Assembly (NCBI RefSeq): GCF_024753145.1
Contig: NZ_JANUGU010000006.1
Location: forward strand, 62,001 to 126,000
DNA: 64,000 bases
Direction of reading: 5' to 3'
Source: Massilia terrae
GTDB lineage: Bacteria > Pseudomonadota > Gammaproteobacteria > Burkholderiales > Burkholderiaceae_D
This document shows, piece after piece, positions 25,355 through 35,168 of this stretch. Numbering within the stretch: the first letter of the stretch is position 1; every line of letters begins with the position of its first letter. Position numbers and translations under genes: made by a program. The notes under the pieces were generated by a model that saw only the letters and a list, made by a program, of their open reading frames with translations, had not been told where the DNA came from and did not search any database.

Positions 25355-25588
25355 TCAGGCGCCGGCCGGCTTGCGGGAGCAGCACGCGCTGCCGGTCTGT
25401 TGCACCGGCGGACACGGGACCGTACCGTAGGAGCAGAACACGCAGCAATCGCCTTGGCGGGGACGTAGCACCGTGTGGCAGTTGGCGCATTCGTAAAACC
25501 ACTGGCAGGCCTCGGTCGGCATGGTTTCGGTGGCCGCGTGCTTGCAGACCGGACATGTCAATACGGATTCGAGAGTGGGGCTTGTCAT
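25355..25588 (-). CDS. GDCCVxC domain small cysteine-rich protein
   Basis: A 77-residue protein. It has a CPVCKH zinc-ribbon half-site, CANC, and the family-defining GDCCVFC followed by SYG and CPPVQ. In some organisms the last residue of the GDCCVxC motif region is selenocysteine; here it is a normal Cys codon. These proteins are thought to be metal-binding or redox factors, often near mercury- or metal-related genes; the exact role is unknown. Start at 25588 ([15 protein letters not shown]). It is followed immediately by the SRPBCC gene and preceded by the RND operon 121 bases upstream. Confidence 0.85.
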   Translation of the reverse strand: MTSPTLESVLTCPVCKHAATETMPTEACQWFYECANCHTVLRPRQGDCCVFCSYGTVPCPPVQQTGSACCSRKPAGA

Positions 25589-25709
25589 GTGTTGCGCTCG
25601 TCCTGAAAGCAGACAGTGTAGTGTAAAGCGCAAAAAAAGCGGCGGCAAAACATCTGCCGCCGCCAAGGGCCCTGCCGCGAATCGGTAACCGGCAACGCCT
25701 GAGACGTCC

Positions 25710-27209
25710 TTACGCTTTCGCTTGCGCCTTCCCGTTGGCCTGCGCCGTGTCGCTGCGCGCCGGCGCATCCCAGCCGCCGCCCAGCGCCCGGATCAGGCCG
25801 ACGGTGGTGAGCGCCCGTTCGCCGCGCAGCTGCACCGCGGTGCGCTCGACAGTCGCGAGGTTGCGCTGCGCATCGAGCAACTCGAGGTAGCTGCCGCGGC
25901 CGGCGTCGTACAGCTTCTGCGCCAGCTCGGCCGAGCGGCGCGCCGACACGACCGCCGCGTCGATCTCGGCGCCCTGCCCGGCCAGCACGCGCAACCCGGA
26001 CAGGTTGTCCTCGACTTCCGCGAACGCGTTCAGCACCGTCTGGCGCCAGTTGGCCACGGCCTCGTCCAGCGCCGCTTCGCTGCGCACCACGCCGGCCCGG
26101 TTGCGGCCGCCGTCCAGCAGCGGCATGCCCAGCGCCGCGCCCAGCAGCCAGGACCGGCTGCTCCACTTGAACACCTCGCCGACCGTGCCGGCCACGCCAC
26201 CCGCGCCCGCCGTGATATCGAGGGCCGGGAACATGGCCGAGCGCGCCACGCCGATGCGGGCGTTCGCCGCTTCCATCGTCTTCTGGGCGCTGGCGATGTC
26301 CGGGCGCCGCTCCAGCAGCGCGGACGGCAGCCCGGCCGGGATCGCCGGCAGGGCGAAGGCCTGGTCCAGCGGCCGCGACGGCGCCTGGAACAGGGCCGCC
26401 GGCGCGCCCACCAGCACCGCCAGCGCATGTTCCGCATTGGCGCGCTGGCGCTGCAGGCCGATCGCCTCGGCGCGGGCGCTGGACAGCTCGGTCTTCGCCC
26501 GCGACAGGTCAAATTCGCCCAGGTCGCCCAGTTCGAAGCGGCGGCTGGTCACGCGCACGCTTTCCTCGCGCAGCGCGACGGTGCGCTGGACCGTTTCCAT
26601 TTCGGCGTCCAGCGAACGCAGGCGGAAATACAACTGCGCCACGTCGGCCTGCAGGGACAGCAGCACCGAGCGCTGGGTCGCTTCGACCGCCGCCGCATCG
26701 CCGCGCGCGGCGGCGACATTCGATGACACGCGGCCGAACAGGTCGACCTCGTAGCTGGCCGTCAGCTGGGCCTTGTAAGCGGTGCCGGCGTTGACCGGCG
26801 TACCGGGCGCCAGTCCCGCCTCCAGCGGCGATTGCCGGGCGCGCTGGGCGCCGAGGCCGACGCCCACTTGCGGGATGCGGTCTGCTTCGGCGATGCCGGC
26901 GATGGCGCGCGCTTGCCGTACCCGCGCCGCCGCGGCCGCCAGGCCCTGGTTGTGCGCGGTGGCCTCGGCCACCAGCGCATCCAGGTCCGGATCGTGGAAG
27001 GCGCGCCACCACTCGCCGCGCGGCTGCGCTTCCGCGGCCCGGGCCACGGTCCAGGTGCTGCCGTCGGCCGCGCGCTGCACGGTGTTTTCCTTGAACGCGG
27101 CCGGGGTCTCGACCTGCGGCTGGTGGAAGGCCGGGGCGGCGCAGGCGGTCAGCAGCAGGGCTGCCAGCAGCGGCGTGGCGCCGCGGGCAATGATTGTCTT
27201 GAAGTTCAT
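25710..27209 (-). CDS. RND efflux outer-membrane channel (NodT/OprM family)
   Basis: A 499-residue outer-membrane factor. A lipobox is seen in LLLTAC with C23, so the protein is a lipoprotein. Two TolC-like repeats follow, with WWRAFHDPDLDALVAEA at the start and the second half opening near ERRPDIASAQKTMEAANARIGVARSAMFP. It forms a trimeric tunnel for an RND pump. It begins 1 base after the permease stop and ends the efflux operon. NodT family channels export drugs or organic solvents. The C-terminus is short and basic (ANGKAQAKA). Confidence 0.92.
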   Translation of the reverse strand: MNFKTIIARGATPLLAALLLTACAAPAFHQPQVETPAAFKENTVQRAADGSTWTVARAAEAQPRGEWWRAFHDPDLDALVAEATAHNQGLAAAAARVRQARAIAGIAEADRIPQVGVGLGAQRARQSPLEAGLAPGTPVNAGTAYKAQLTASYEVDLFGRVSSNVAAARGDAAAVEATQRSVLLSLQADVAQLYFRLRSLDAEMETVQRTVALREESVRVTSRRFELGDLGEFDLSRAKTELSSARAEAIGLQRQRANAEHALAVLVGAPAALFQAPSRPLDQAFALPAIPAGLPSALLERRPDIASAQKTMEAANARIGVARSAMFPALDITAGAGGVAGTVGEVFKWSSRSWLLGAALGMPLLDGGRNRAGVVRSEAALDEAVANWRQTVLNAFAEVEDNLSGLRVLAGQGAEIDAAVVSARRSAELAQKLYDAGRGSYLELLDAQRNLATVERTAVQLRGERALTTVGLIRALGGGWDAPARSDTAQANGKAQAKA

Positions 27210-27210
27210 G

Positions 27211-30200
27211 TTATTTGACTCCTTCCAGTGCGGCCGGCTGCGCTGCCGGCGCCTTGCGCGACAGGCGCTGGGCCAGCGTGCGCAGCAGCACGTAGAACAC
27301 GGGCGTGAGGAACAGGCCGAAGAAGGTCACGCCGAGCATGCCCGCGAACACGGCCACGCCCATCGCATGGCGCATCTCGGCGCCGGCCCCGTGCGAGAAC
27401 ACCAGCGGCAGCACGCCCATGATGAATGCGATCGAGGTCATCAGGATCGGACGCAGGCGCAGGCGGCAAGCCTCCAGCGCGGCGGCGACGATGCTGCGGC
27501 CCTGCTGCTCCAGGTCGACCGCGAATTCCACGATCAGGATCGCGTTCTTCGAGGCCAGCCCGACCAGCACGAACAGTGCGATCTGGGTGAAGATGTTGTT
27601 GTCGCCACCGGTCAGTTTCACGCCGGTCAGGGCGCACAGGATCGACATCGGCACGATCAGGATCACGGCCAGCGGCAGGGTCCAGCTCTCGTATTGCGCG
27701 GCCAGCACCAGGAACACCAGCAGCACGCACAGCGGGAACACGTAGATCATCGTGTTGCCGGACAAGATGTCCTGGTAGGTCAGGTCGGTCCACTCGTAGC
27801 TGATCCCCTTGGGCAGCACTTCCTTGACGATTTCTTCCATCGCGGCCTGGGCCTGGCCGGACGACACGCCCGGCGCCGGGCCGCCGTTCAGCTCGGCGGC
27901 GACGTAAGCGTTGTAGCGCTGTACGCGGTCCGGGCCGTAGCTGTCCTTGACCTGCATGATCGACGACAGCGGGATCATCTCGCCCTTGTTGTTGCGTACT
28001 TTCAGCTGGGCGATCTGCTCGCGCTGCGAACGGAACGGCGCATCAGCCTGCACGCGGACCTGGTAGGTGCGGCCGAACTGGTTGAAGTCGTTCACGTACA
28101 GCGAGCCGAGGTTGATCTGCAGCGTCTGGTTGATCTCCGCCAGCGGCACGCCCAGCTGCTTGGCCTTGACCCGGTCGACGTCCGCGAACAGCTGCGGCAC
28201 GTTGATCTGGTAGCCCGAGAACACGCCCTGCAGGCGCTTGTCGGTGGCGGCCTTGGCCTGCACCGCCTGCACCGCCTTGTACAGCGCGTCGTAGCCGAGG
28301 TTGCCGCGGTCCTCGATCATCATCTTGAAACCGCCCGTGGTGCCCAGCCCCGACACCGGCGGCGGCGACAGCACCAGCACGAAGGCGTCGTCGATGGCGC
28401 CCATGCGCTTGTTGATCTCGGCCGCGATCGCGTCCGCGCTCTGGTCCTTGCCGTGGCGCTGGTCGAAGGGTTTGAGCGTGGTGAACACGATGCCGGCATT
28501 GGGCGCGTTGGTGAAGCCGTTGATCGACAGGCCCGGGAAGGCCACCGACGATTCCACGCCCGGGATGTCCTTGGCGATCGCCGACATCTTGCGGATCACG
28601 GCGTCGGTGCGGTCCAGCGAGGCGGCGTCCGGCAGCTGCGCGAAGCCGATCAGGTAGGCCTTGTCCTGCTGCGGCACGAAGCCCGGCGGCACGGCCTTGA
28701 ACATGAACACCGCGGCCAGGCCCAGCAGCGCATACACGCCGAGCGCGGCGCTCTTGCGGCGCAACACCGAGCGCACCCCGCCTTCATAGCCGTGCGAGGC
28801 GCGGCCGAAGAAGCGGTTGAAGGCGCCGAAGAAGCGGCCGAACACGGCGTCCATGATGCGCGTCAGGCGGTCCTTGGGCGCATCGTGCTTCTGCAGCAGG
28901 ACGGCGGCCAGGGCCGGGGCCAGGGTCAGCGAACTGAAGGCCGAGATCACGGTCGAAATGGCGATGGTCAGCGCGAACTGGCGGTAGAACTGGCCGGTCA
29001 GGCCGGACACGAACGCGATCGGCACGAACACGGCGCACAGCACCAGCGCGATCGCGATGATCGGGCCGGACACTTCCTTCATCGCCTGGATCGTCGCTTC
29101 GCGCGGGGCCAGGCCGTTCTCGATATTGCGCTCGACGTTCTCCACCACCACGATGGCGTCGTCCACCACGATGCCGATCGCCAGCACCAGGCCGAACAGC
29201 GACAGGGTGTTGATCGAGAAGCCGAAGCCCAGCATCACGGCGAAGGTGCCGACCACCGACACCGGCACCGCCAGCAGCGGGATCACCGAAGCGCGCCAGG
29301 TCTGCAGGAACACGATCACCACCAGCGCCACCAGCAGCACGGCTTCGAGCAGGGTGTGGATCACCGAGCGGATCGACTCGCGCACGAACTGGGTCGGGTC
29401 GTACACGATCTTGTACTCGACGCCTTGCGGGAAGTCTTTCGACAGCTCGGCCATCTTGGCGCGCACGTCGGCCGACAGCTGCAGCGCGTTGGCATTGGGC
29501 GCCTCGAAGATCGGGATCGCGACCGCCGATTTGTTGTCCAGCAGCGAGCGCAAGGCGTAGTCGTTGGAACCGAGCTCCAGCCGCGCCACGTCCTTCAGCA
29601 GGGTGGTCGCGCCGTCGGCATTGGTCTTGACGACGATGTTGCCGAACTCGTCGACCGATTGCAGGCGGCCCTGGGTGTTCACGGTCAGCTGGAATTCGGC
29701 ATCCTTGGACGGCCCCTGGCCGACCACGCCGGCCGCGACCTGCACGTTCTGCTCGCGGATGGCGTCGACGATGTCGCCCGCGGTCAGGTTGCGCGCCGCC
29801 ACTTTCTGAGGATCGAGCCAGACCCGCATCGCGTAGTCACCCGAGCCGAACAGCTGGACCTGGCCGACGCCCTTGATGCGGGCCAGCTGGTCCTTGATGT
29901 TCAGCACCGCGTAGTTGCGCAGGTAGAGGTCGTTGTAGCGGCCATCCGGCGAGTTCAGGTGCACCACCATGGTCAGGTTGGGCGAGCTCTTCACCGTGGT
30001 GACGCCGATCTGGCGCACCTCTTCCGGCAGGCGCGGCAGGGCGCGCTGCACACGGTTCTGCACCGCGGTCTCGGCCTGCTCGACATTGGTGCCGACCTTG
30101 AAGGTCACGGTCAGCATCAGCGCGCCGTCCGAGGTGTTCTGCGAGCTCATGTAGAGCATGTCCTCGACGCCATTGATCTGCTCCTCGAGCGGGGTGGCGA

Positions 30201-30387
30201 CGGTTTCGGCGATCACTTTCGGGTTGGCGCCGGGATACTGGGCGCGCACCACCACCGAGGGCGGGACCACGTCCGGGTATTCCGACACCGGCAGCTCGAA
30301 CAGGGCGATCAGGCCGGCGACGAACACCAGCACCGACAGCACCGCCGCGAAGATCGGCTTGTCGACAAAAAAGCGGGAAATATTCAT
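27211..30387 (-). CDS. RND efflux permease, HAE1/MexF-type
   Basis: A 1058-residue inner-membrane pump with 12 helices and two large periplasmic loops. The N-terminus MNISRFFVDKPIFAAVLSVL is typical. The proton-relay pair is present in IGIVVDDAIVVVENVERN, and the porter domain opens with YPDVVPPSVVVRAQYPGANP. This is the HAE1 group (MexF/AcrB) that exports hydrophobic drugs by proton antiport. It lies between the adaptor and outer-membrane genes with 6- and 1-base gaps. The MexF-like N-terminal sequence and a divergent LysR recall MexEF-OprN regulated by MexT, but a distinct substrate is possible. Confidence 0.95.
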   Translation of the reverse strand: MNISRFFVDKPIFAAVLSVLVFVAGLIALFELPVSEYPDVVPPSVVVRAQYPGANPKVIAETVATPLEEQINGVEDMLYMSSQNTSDGALMLTVTFKVGTNVEQAETAVQNRVQRALPRLPEEVRQIGVTTVKSSPNLTMVVHLNSPDGRYNDLYLRNYAVLNIKDQLARIKGVGQVQLFGSGDYAMRVWLDPQKVAARNLTAGDIVDAIREQNVQVAAGVVGQGPSKDAEFQLTVNTQGRLQSVDEFGNIVVKTNADGATTLLKDVARLELGSNDYALRSLLDNKSAVAIPIFEAPNANALQLSADVRAKMAELSKDFPQGVEYKIVYDPTQFVRESIRSVIHTLLEAVLLVALVVIVFLQTWRASVIPLLAVPVSVVGTFAVMLGFGFSINTLSLFGLVLAIGIVVDDAIVVVENVERNIENGLAPREATIQAMKEVSGPIIAIALVLCAVFVPIAFVSGLTGQFYRQFALTIAISTVISAFSSLTLAPALAAVLLQKHDAPKDRLTRIMDAVFGRFFGAFNRFFGRASHGYEGGVRSVLRRKSAALGVYALLGLAAVFMFKAVPPGFVPQQDKAYLIGFAQLPDAASLDRTDAVIRKMSAIAKDIPGVESSVAFPGLSINGFTNAPNAGIVFTTLKPFDQRHGKDQSADAIAAEINKRMGAIDDAFVLVLSPPPVSGLGTTGGFKMMIEDRGNLGYDALYKAVQAVQAKAATDKRLQGVFSGYQINVPQLFADVDRVKAKQLGVPLAEINQTLQINLGSLYVNDFNQFGRTYQVRVQADAPFRSQREQIAQLKVRNNKGEMIPLSSIMQVKDSYGPDRVQRYNAYVAAELNGGPAPGVSSGQAQAAMEEIVKEVLPKGISYEWTDLTYQDILSGNTMIYVFPLCVLLVFLVLAAQYESWTLPLAVILIVPMSILCALTGVKLTGGDNNIFTQIALFVLVGLASKNAILIVEFAVDLEQQGRSIVAAALEACRLRLRPILMTSIAFIMGVLPLVFSHGAGAEMRHAMGVAVFAGMLGVTFFGLFLTPVFYVLLRTLAQRLSRKAPAAQPAALEGVK

Positions 30388-30393
30388 GGGTGC

Positions 30394-31593
30394 TTACTCC
30401 TTGCGTGCGGCGCTGGCGGCGGCCAGTTTGGTGGCCGGGGTGGCGCTGGCGGTCATCGGGACATCCTGGGCAGTGACCGGGGCGCCGGGGCGGACCCGCT
30501 GCAGGCCGCTGATGACGATCCGTTCGCCCGGCTGCAGGCCGCCGCGCACCACGCGCAGGCCGTCGACGACCGGGCCCAGCTGCAGCGCGCGGTATTCGGC
30601 CTTGCCGTCCTTGCCGACCACGAACACGAACTTGCGGTCCTGGTCGGTGCCGATGGCGCGATCGGCGATCAGCAGGGCCTTGCGGGGCTCGCCGCCGCCC
30701 AGCTGGACGCGGGCGAACAGGCCGGGCGCCATGCTGCGGTCGCGGTTGTCGAACTCGGCGCGCATGCGCACGCTGGCGGTCCGGCTGTCGAGCTGGTTGT
30801 CGACGAATTCCAGGCGGCCTTCGTGCGGGAAGCCTTCCTCGTTGGCGAGGCCGGCCTTGACCGCCACCGGGTCGCCGGCGTGGGCCTTGGCCGCGACGCG
30901 CAGGTAGGTTTCCTCGTCGCCGTCGAAGCTGGCGTAGACCTTGTCCAGCGACACGACCGAGGTCAGCATGCTGGAGGCGTCGACCAGGTTGCCCAGGGTG
31001 ATCTCGGCCTTCGAGACGCGGCCCGCGATCGGCGCCGTGACCCGGGTGTAGGACAGGTTCAGGCGCGCGGCGTCGGCCTGGGCTTCGGCGGCGCGGGCGT
31101 CGGCATCCAGCTGCTTCTGGCCGGCCGAGCGCTCGTCGTATTCACGCTGGGCGATGGCCTTGTCGGCCAGCAGGCGTTCGGCGCGGTTCAGTTCGAGGCG
31201 GGCCAGTTCGGCCTTGGCGCGCGCCGAGCGGGCGGCCGCTTCGGCGCGGTCGGCTTCGGCCTGGTAGGGACGCGGGTCGATCACGAACAGGACCTGGCCC
31301 TTCTTCACCTCGGCGCCGGGCTGGAATTGCACCGACGTGATGTAGCCGGATACGCGCGGACGGATCTCGACCCGGTCGATGGCTTCCAGGCGGCCGGAGA
31401 ATTCCTGGGTCTCGGCCACCGCGCGTTGCAGCACGGTCGCGGTCGAGACCGGCGGGCCGGCCATGACGGGCGGCGCTTCCGCGGCCTTGCCGGTCGCGTC
31501 GGAGCAGCCTGCCATGGCGATGGCGATACCGGCGGCGCCCAGTGCCAGCACGATGGGACGCGCGGCGGTCCTCAGGGTGATTTGCGTTTTCAT
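30394..31593 (-). CDS. RND efflux periplasmic adaptor (membrane fusion) subunit
   Basis: A 399-residue lipoprotein (lipobox AMAGC, C30). It has a barrel-sandwich/lipoyl part (RVEIRPRVSGYITSVQFQPGAEVKKGQVLFVIDP), a long coiled-coil hairpin of heptads (AEADRAEAAARSARAKAELARLELNRAERLL), and a C-terminal beta-barrel. It links the permease to the outer-membrane channel. It stands 6 bases before the permease and about 190 bases after the alpha/beta-hydrolase gene, so an internal promoter may lie in that gap. Gln/Ala-rich C-terminus; typical length for MexE/AcrA. Confidence 0.93.
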   Translation of the reverse strand: MKTQITLRTAARPIVLALGAAGIAIAMAGCSDATGKAAEAPPVMAGPPVSTATVLQRAVAETQEFSGRLEAIDRVEIRPRVSGYITSVQFQPGAEVKKGQVLFVIDPRPYQAEADRAEAAARSARAKAELARLELNRAERLLADKAIAQREYDERSAGQKQLDADARAAEAQADAARLNLSYTRVTAPIAGRVSKAEITLGNLVDASSMLTSVVSLDKVYASFDGDEETYLRVAAKAHAGDPVAVKAGLANEEGFPHEGRLEFVDNQLDSRTASVRMRAEFDNRDRSMAPGLFARVQLGGGEPRKALLIADRAIGTDQDRKFVFVVGKDGKAEYRALQLGPVVDGLRVVRGGLQPGERIVISGLQRVRPGAPVTAQDVPMTASATPATKLAAASAARKE

Positions 31594-31787
31594 GTCAGTT
31601 TTTCTCCATGTTGACGTTTATTAGGGTTGAAAACGGTCCTTCCCGAGTTCCATGCGGAATGTTGGGAAAAAAAGGGGGCCAGGGCGCGTCGAATGGCGCC
31701 TGACGGATCAGTCAATGAATACGAAGCGGTACTGCTAGAAGAGCAGCTTGGGGCTTCCTATGATGGCAAGGTCAAACCATCGAAGCT

Positions 31788-32645
31788 TTAACAGCTGGAG
31801 GGCGGCTCGTCCTTGTCGAGCCCGGCAATGAAGTTGGCAATTTCGCTCAGCGCATGCACCTGGCAGGCACATTCGTTGCGCGCATTCGGTTCCTGCAATC
31901 GGGCCGCCGGCATGCGCCGCACCGTGGCCGGCACGCCGTAGTGGACCAGCTTGGCGCCGTAGGCTTCGGCCTCGTCGCGCAGCGGGTCGTCCTCGACCGT
32001 CAGGATCAGGGCCGGCGGCAGGTTGCGCAGGCGGCTCGACAGCAGCGGCGACGCGTAGGGATGGCTGCGGTCGGACGGCTGCGGCAGGTAGCCGCGGTAG
32101 GCGGCGGCGCATTCGTTGTACAGCCTGGCCTTGTCGCTGCAGGTTGGCATCTCGCGCATCGAGCAGGTGGTCAGGCCCGGGTCCAGCATCGGCATCACCA
32201 GGATCTGCCCGGCGATGACGGGGCCGCCGCGGTCGCGCGCCATCAGCGAGGACACCGCGGCCAGGTTGGCGCCCGCCTCGATGCCGGCCACCAGCAGGCG
32301 CTTGCCGGTCCAGCCCAGCTTGGCCTTGTGCTTCCTGGCCCACACCAGCACCGCATGCGCGTCTTCGGCGGCGGCCGGGAAGGGCTTGACGGTGGCCTTG
32401 GTGTAGCTCGACGACAGCACCACCGGGCAACCGCTGTCCACCGCGAGGTGGCGCAGGAAGTCGTCCGGCTGGTCGAGGTCGCCATCGACGAAGCCGCCGC
32501 CGTGGAAGAACACGATCAGGACGTCGCGCTTGCCGTCGGGGCTGGCCTTGTAGAGGCGCGCGTCCAGCGTGCCCTCCGCGCCAGCCACCTGCAGCGGCTG
32601 CACCTGCAGCGCCGGGTTGGCGAGATCCTGGTCCATTTCGCTCAT
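31788..32645 (-). CDS. HSL-type alpha/beta hydrolase homologue lacking the nucleophile
   Basis: A 285-residue protein with the hormone-sensitive-lipase fold. The oxyanion HGGGF is intact (FFHGGGFVDGD), and DPLRDEAEAYGAKL carries the usual acid. But where GDSAGG is expected the sequence is GIEAGAN, so the catalytic Ser is Glu, and the tail shows no HGF histidine motif (it reads RLQEPNARNECACQVHALSE). Catalysis is therefore unlikely as in the family, and a binding or scaffold role is more plausible. The gene overlaps the preceding small secreted-protein gene by 4 bases and lies upstream of the RND pump genes in the same direction; its C-terminal Cys cluster is odd. Confidence 0.8.
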   Translation of the reverse strand: MSEMDQDLANPALQVQPLQVAGAEGTLDARLYKASPDGKRDVLIVFFHGGGFVDGDLDQPDDFLRHLAVDSGCPVVLSSSYTKATVKPFPAAAEDAHAVLVWARKHKAKLGWTGKRLLVAGIEAGANLAAVSSLMARDRGGPVIAGQILVMPMLDPGLTTCSMREMPTCSDKARLYNECAAAYRGYLPQPSDRSHPYASPLLSSRLRNLPPALILTVEDDPLRDEAEAYGAKLVHYGVPATVRRMPAARLQEPNARNECACQVHALSEIANFIAGLDKDEPPSSC

Positions 32646-32854
32646 CGAATCACCTCATTGATGGCCAGCAGGGACGCCGGCGCCTGGGGTGCATTGTAGT
32701 GCGAACGTTCGACCACACGAAGCAGGGCATCGATCCCGCGCGCTTCGGCGCCGGCCGCCTGCCCGTACTGGCCGGTCGCCACGGTCGCGGCCATGGCCGC
32801 GACACCCAGGACCAGCCCGAGTACAGCGAACAGCGCATCCAGATGACTTTTCAT
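32642..32854 (-). CDS. Small exported or membrane-anchored protein leading RND operon
   Basis: A 70-residue protein with an N-terminal hydrophobic helix (ALFAVLGLVLGVAAMAATVA, about 7-26) after a short charged start, and a soluble tail (ARGIDALLRVVERSHYNAP). It is either a signal anchor or a cleaved signal peptide followed by a 40-residue product. The ATG follows AAAAAGGAGCTGGCC. Its stop overlaps the hydrolase start (ATGA), so translation is coupled. No family recognised. Position suggests a helper of the pump or of the hydrolase-like protein. Confidence 0.65.
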   Translation of the reverse strand: MKSHLDALFAVLGLVLGVAAMAATVATGQYGQAAGAEARGIDALLRVVERSHYNAPQAPASLLAINEVIR

Positions 32855-32989
32855 GGCCAGCTCCTTTTTCCGACGGCTTCTATTGCAACCGTACGCACAT
32901 CATAGACTTCGCCTAGAATCAGATAAATAGTGCAAAAACGAATTGATTATTCAGATTTCTGAACAATCCGCGCAGAAAGCAGGTCAGAG

Positions 32990-33913
32990 ATGAACAAGTT
33001 GCAGGCAATGGAGGTATTTGTGCAGGTGGTGGACGCCGGGAGCTTCACGCGCGCGGCCGACAGCTTGCAGCTGCCCAAGGCGACGGTGTCGACCCTGGTG
33101 CAGGGCTTGGAGGCGGCACTCGCGGCCAAGCTGCTGTACCGGACCACGCGCAATGTCACCGTGACCACGGATGGCGCGGCCTATTACGAGCGCTGCGTGC
33201 GCATCCTGTCCGATGTGCGCGATGCCGAGGAAGCGCTGTCGCGCACGCGCCTGTCGCCCAGCGGACGGCTGCGGGTCGATGCGCCGACCGGGCTGTCGAG
33301 CCAGATCCTGGTGCCCGCCCTGCCCGAGTTTTTCGAGCGCTACCCGGACATCGAGCTGGAACTGGGCAGCACCGACCGGCCGGTCGAGCTGGTGGAGGAA
33401 GGCGTCGATTGCGCCGTGCGCGGCGGCGCGCTGGCGGACAGCAGCCTGATCGCGCGGCGGGTCGGCGTGCTCAATTTCGTCACCGCGGCGGCGCCGTCCT
33501 ACCTGCAAAAGCACGGCACGCCGCAGCATCCGCACGACCTGCGGCAGCATCGCTGCGTGAACTTTTTCTCGCACAAGACCGGCAAATCCTACGACTGGGA
33601 TTTCAGGCGTGGCGACGAGCAGATCATCCTGCCGCCGCGCGGGGGCATCGCCTTCAACGATTCGAACGCCTACATCCGGGCCGGGCTGGCGGGGCTGGGC
33701 GTGGTGCAGATGACGGACTACCTGATGATGGAGCACGTGGCGGCGGGCAAGATGGTCCAGGTGCTGCCGGACTGGACCAGCGACCCGCTGCCGGTCAACG
33801 TGGTCTACCCGCAGAACCGCCACCTGTCGGCCAAGGTGCGGGTGTTCGTGGAGTGGGTGGCGGATCTGTTTGCGCGCCATCCCTACATGCACATGGGCGC
33901 GGTGCCACGCTAA
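32990..33913 (+). CDS. LysR family regulator, MexT-like position
   Basis: A 307-residue LysR protein. N-terminal HTH reads LQAMEVFVQVVDAGSFTRAADSLQLPKATVSTLVQGLE; the effector domain spans about 90-295, ending VVYPQNRHLSAKVRVFVEWVADLF. It is divergent from the small-protein/hydrolase/RND operon with a 135-base spacer that contains AT-rich dyads (for example AATCAGATAAATAGTGCAAA). This is the MexT arrangement, so it probably activates the pump operon. Start ATG 32990 follows AGAG only. Confidence 0.9.
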   Translation: MNKLQAMEVFVQVVDAGSFTRAADSLQLPKATVSTLVQGLEAALAAKLLYRTTRNVTVTTDGAAYYERCVRILSDVRDAEEALSRTRLSPSGRLRVDAPTGLSSQILVPALPEFFERYPDIELELGSTDRPVELVEEGVDCAVRGGALADSSLIARRVGVLNFVTAAAPSYLQKHGTPQHPHDLRQHRCVNFFSHKTGKSYDWDFRRGDEQIILPPRGGIAFNDSNAYIRAGLAGLGVVQMTDYLMMEHVAAGKMVQVLPDWTSDPLPVNVVYPQNRHLSAKVRVFVEWVADLFARHPYMHMGAVPR

Positions 33914-34066
33914 GCAACAGTCGTGTTCCGCACGCATCATCCCATCCGTAGCGCGGTGTTTTCAGCTTTTTAAGTAGACTGGGCCCTGCCGTATGCGCTG
34001 ATCCGTTCGGGATCCGCATGCCGGTTTTTTGCAGCACGCATGACGCGTGGCAGACGGAGGATCTGG

Positions 34067-35158
34067 ATGAATGTGTTGATGGTTGGGGCCGGCAATGCCG
34101 GTTGCGCGCTGGGTTCGATCCTGGCGCTGGATGGGCACCGTGTCGTGCTGCTGAAGACCTCGCACTCGCTGCACGACGCAAACTTCGATCGCCTGTGCGA
34201 TTCGCCGACCGTGACGGTCATCAGCAACCCGCAGGGCGGCAAGACTTTCACGGCCCAGCTGGCGCTGGCGACCCGCGACGTCGGCGAGGCGTTCGCGGTG
34301 CGGCCCGACGCGGTCATCGTCACCACCCAGACCAGTTGCCACAAGCAGATCGCGGACCTGATCGGCCCGTATCTGGACGAGCGCCAGCTGGTGCTGCTGG
34401 CGCCGGGCTATATGGGCTCCTGCTATTTCCTGCCGTGGCAGCAGAGGGCCGGCTTCATCCTGGCCGAAGGGGAAAGCCTGCCCTACGATGCGCGGCTGGT
34501 CGAGCCGGGGGTGGTCAACGTGCTGTTCCGCAATACGCGCAACGCGCTGGCCTTCGTGCCGCGCTCGCGCTCGGATGAAGGGTTGGCGCTGGCGGCCAGG
34601 TTGTTCCCCACCTATGTCGCCCTGCGCAGCAATATCGTCGAATCGGCCATGCACAATCCCAACCTGATCGTGCACACCATCGGCACCCTGCTGTCGGCCA
34701 GCCGCATCGAGCATTCGCAGGGCGAATTCTGGATGTACCGCGAGGCCTTCACACCGTCCGTGCTGCGGCTGCTGGCGCGGCTCGATGCCGAAAAGAATGC
34801 CGTGATCGCGGCCTGCGGCGGCAAGCCCTCGCCCTACTTCGACGAATGCAAGTTCCGCAACGAGGAAGACCTGTCGCAGCCCTCGCTGTCGGTCTTTCGC
34901 CGCTATGCGCAGGAAGGTGGACCGAAAGGGCCGGCCAGCATGGACACGCGCTTCATCACCGAAGACGTGCCGATGGGGCTGGCGCTGATGTCCTCGATCG
35001 GGCGCCTGGTGGAGGTGCCGACGCCGGTGGCCGATGCCCTGATCGTCATCGCGAGCGGCTTGCTGGACCGCGATTTCGCGGCCGAGGCGCGCACGCTGGA
35101 ACAGCTGGGCCTGGGCCACGTGTCGCGCCAACAGTTCCATGAGCTGATCAACGCGTAA
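34067..35158 (+). CDS. Opine/octopine dehydrogenase family protein
   Basis: A 363-residue protein. The NAD(P)-binding loop is VGAGNAG (6-12) after a short strand. A Rossmann domain extends to about 180 and the C-terminal all-helical domain contains [22 protein letters not shown], with the catalytic-type His of the NPN-x2-VH motif, and FWMYREAF. Opine dehydrogenases reductively join an amino acid to a keto acid. Start at 34067 behind GGAGG; the frame goes 27 bases further up. Followed after 10 bases by a CapK-like adenylating enzyme, so the two form a small operon of a possible biosynthetic or detoxification pathway. Substrates unknown. Confidence 0.85.
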   Translation: MNVLMVGAGNAGCALGSILALDGHRVVLLKTSHSLHDANFDRLCDSPTVTVISNPQGGKTFTAQLALATRDVGEAFAVRPDAVIVTTQTSCHKQIADLIGPYLDERQLVLLAPGYMGSCYFLPWQQRAGFILAEGESLPYDARLVEPGVVNVLFRNTRNALAFVPRSRSDEGLALAARLFPTYVALRSNIVESAMHNPNLIVHTIGTLLSASRIEHSQGEFWMYREAFTPSVLRLLARLDAEKNAVIAACGGKPSPYFDECKFRNEEDLSQPSLSVFRRYAQEGGPKGPASMDTRFITEDVPMGLALMSSIGRLVEVPTPVADALIVIASGLLDRDFAAEARTLEQLGLGHVSRQQFHELINA

Positions 35159-35168
35159 GGGGGCGCCC

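Noticed and set aside
26782..31614. A 1610-codon plus-strand frame
   Set aside because: It lies antisense to the RND efflux genes, is extremely His/Arg/Gln/Gly-rich and has no domain; the minus strand encodes a full adaptor and permease.
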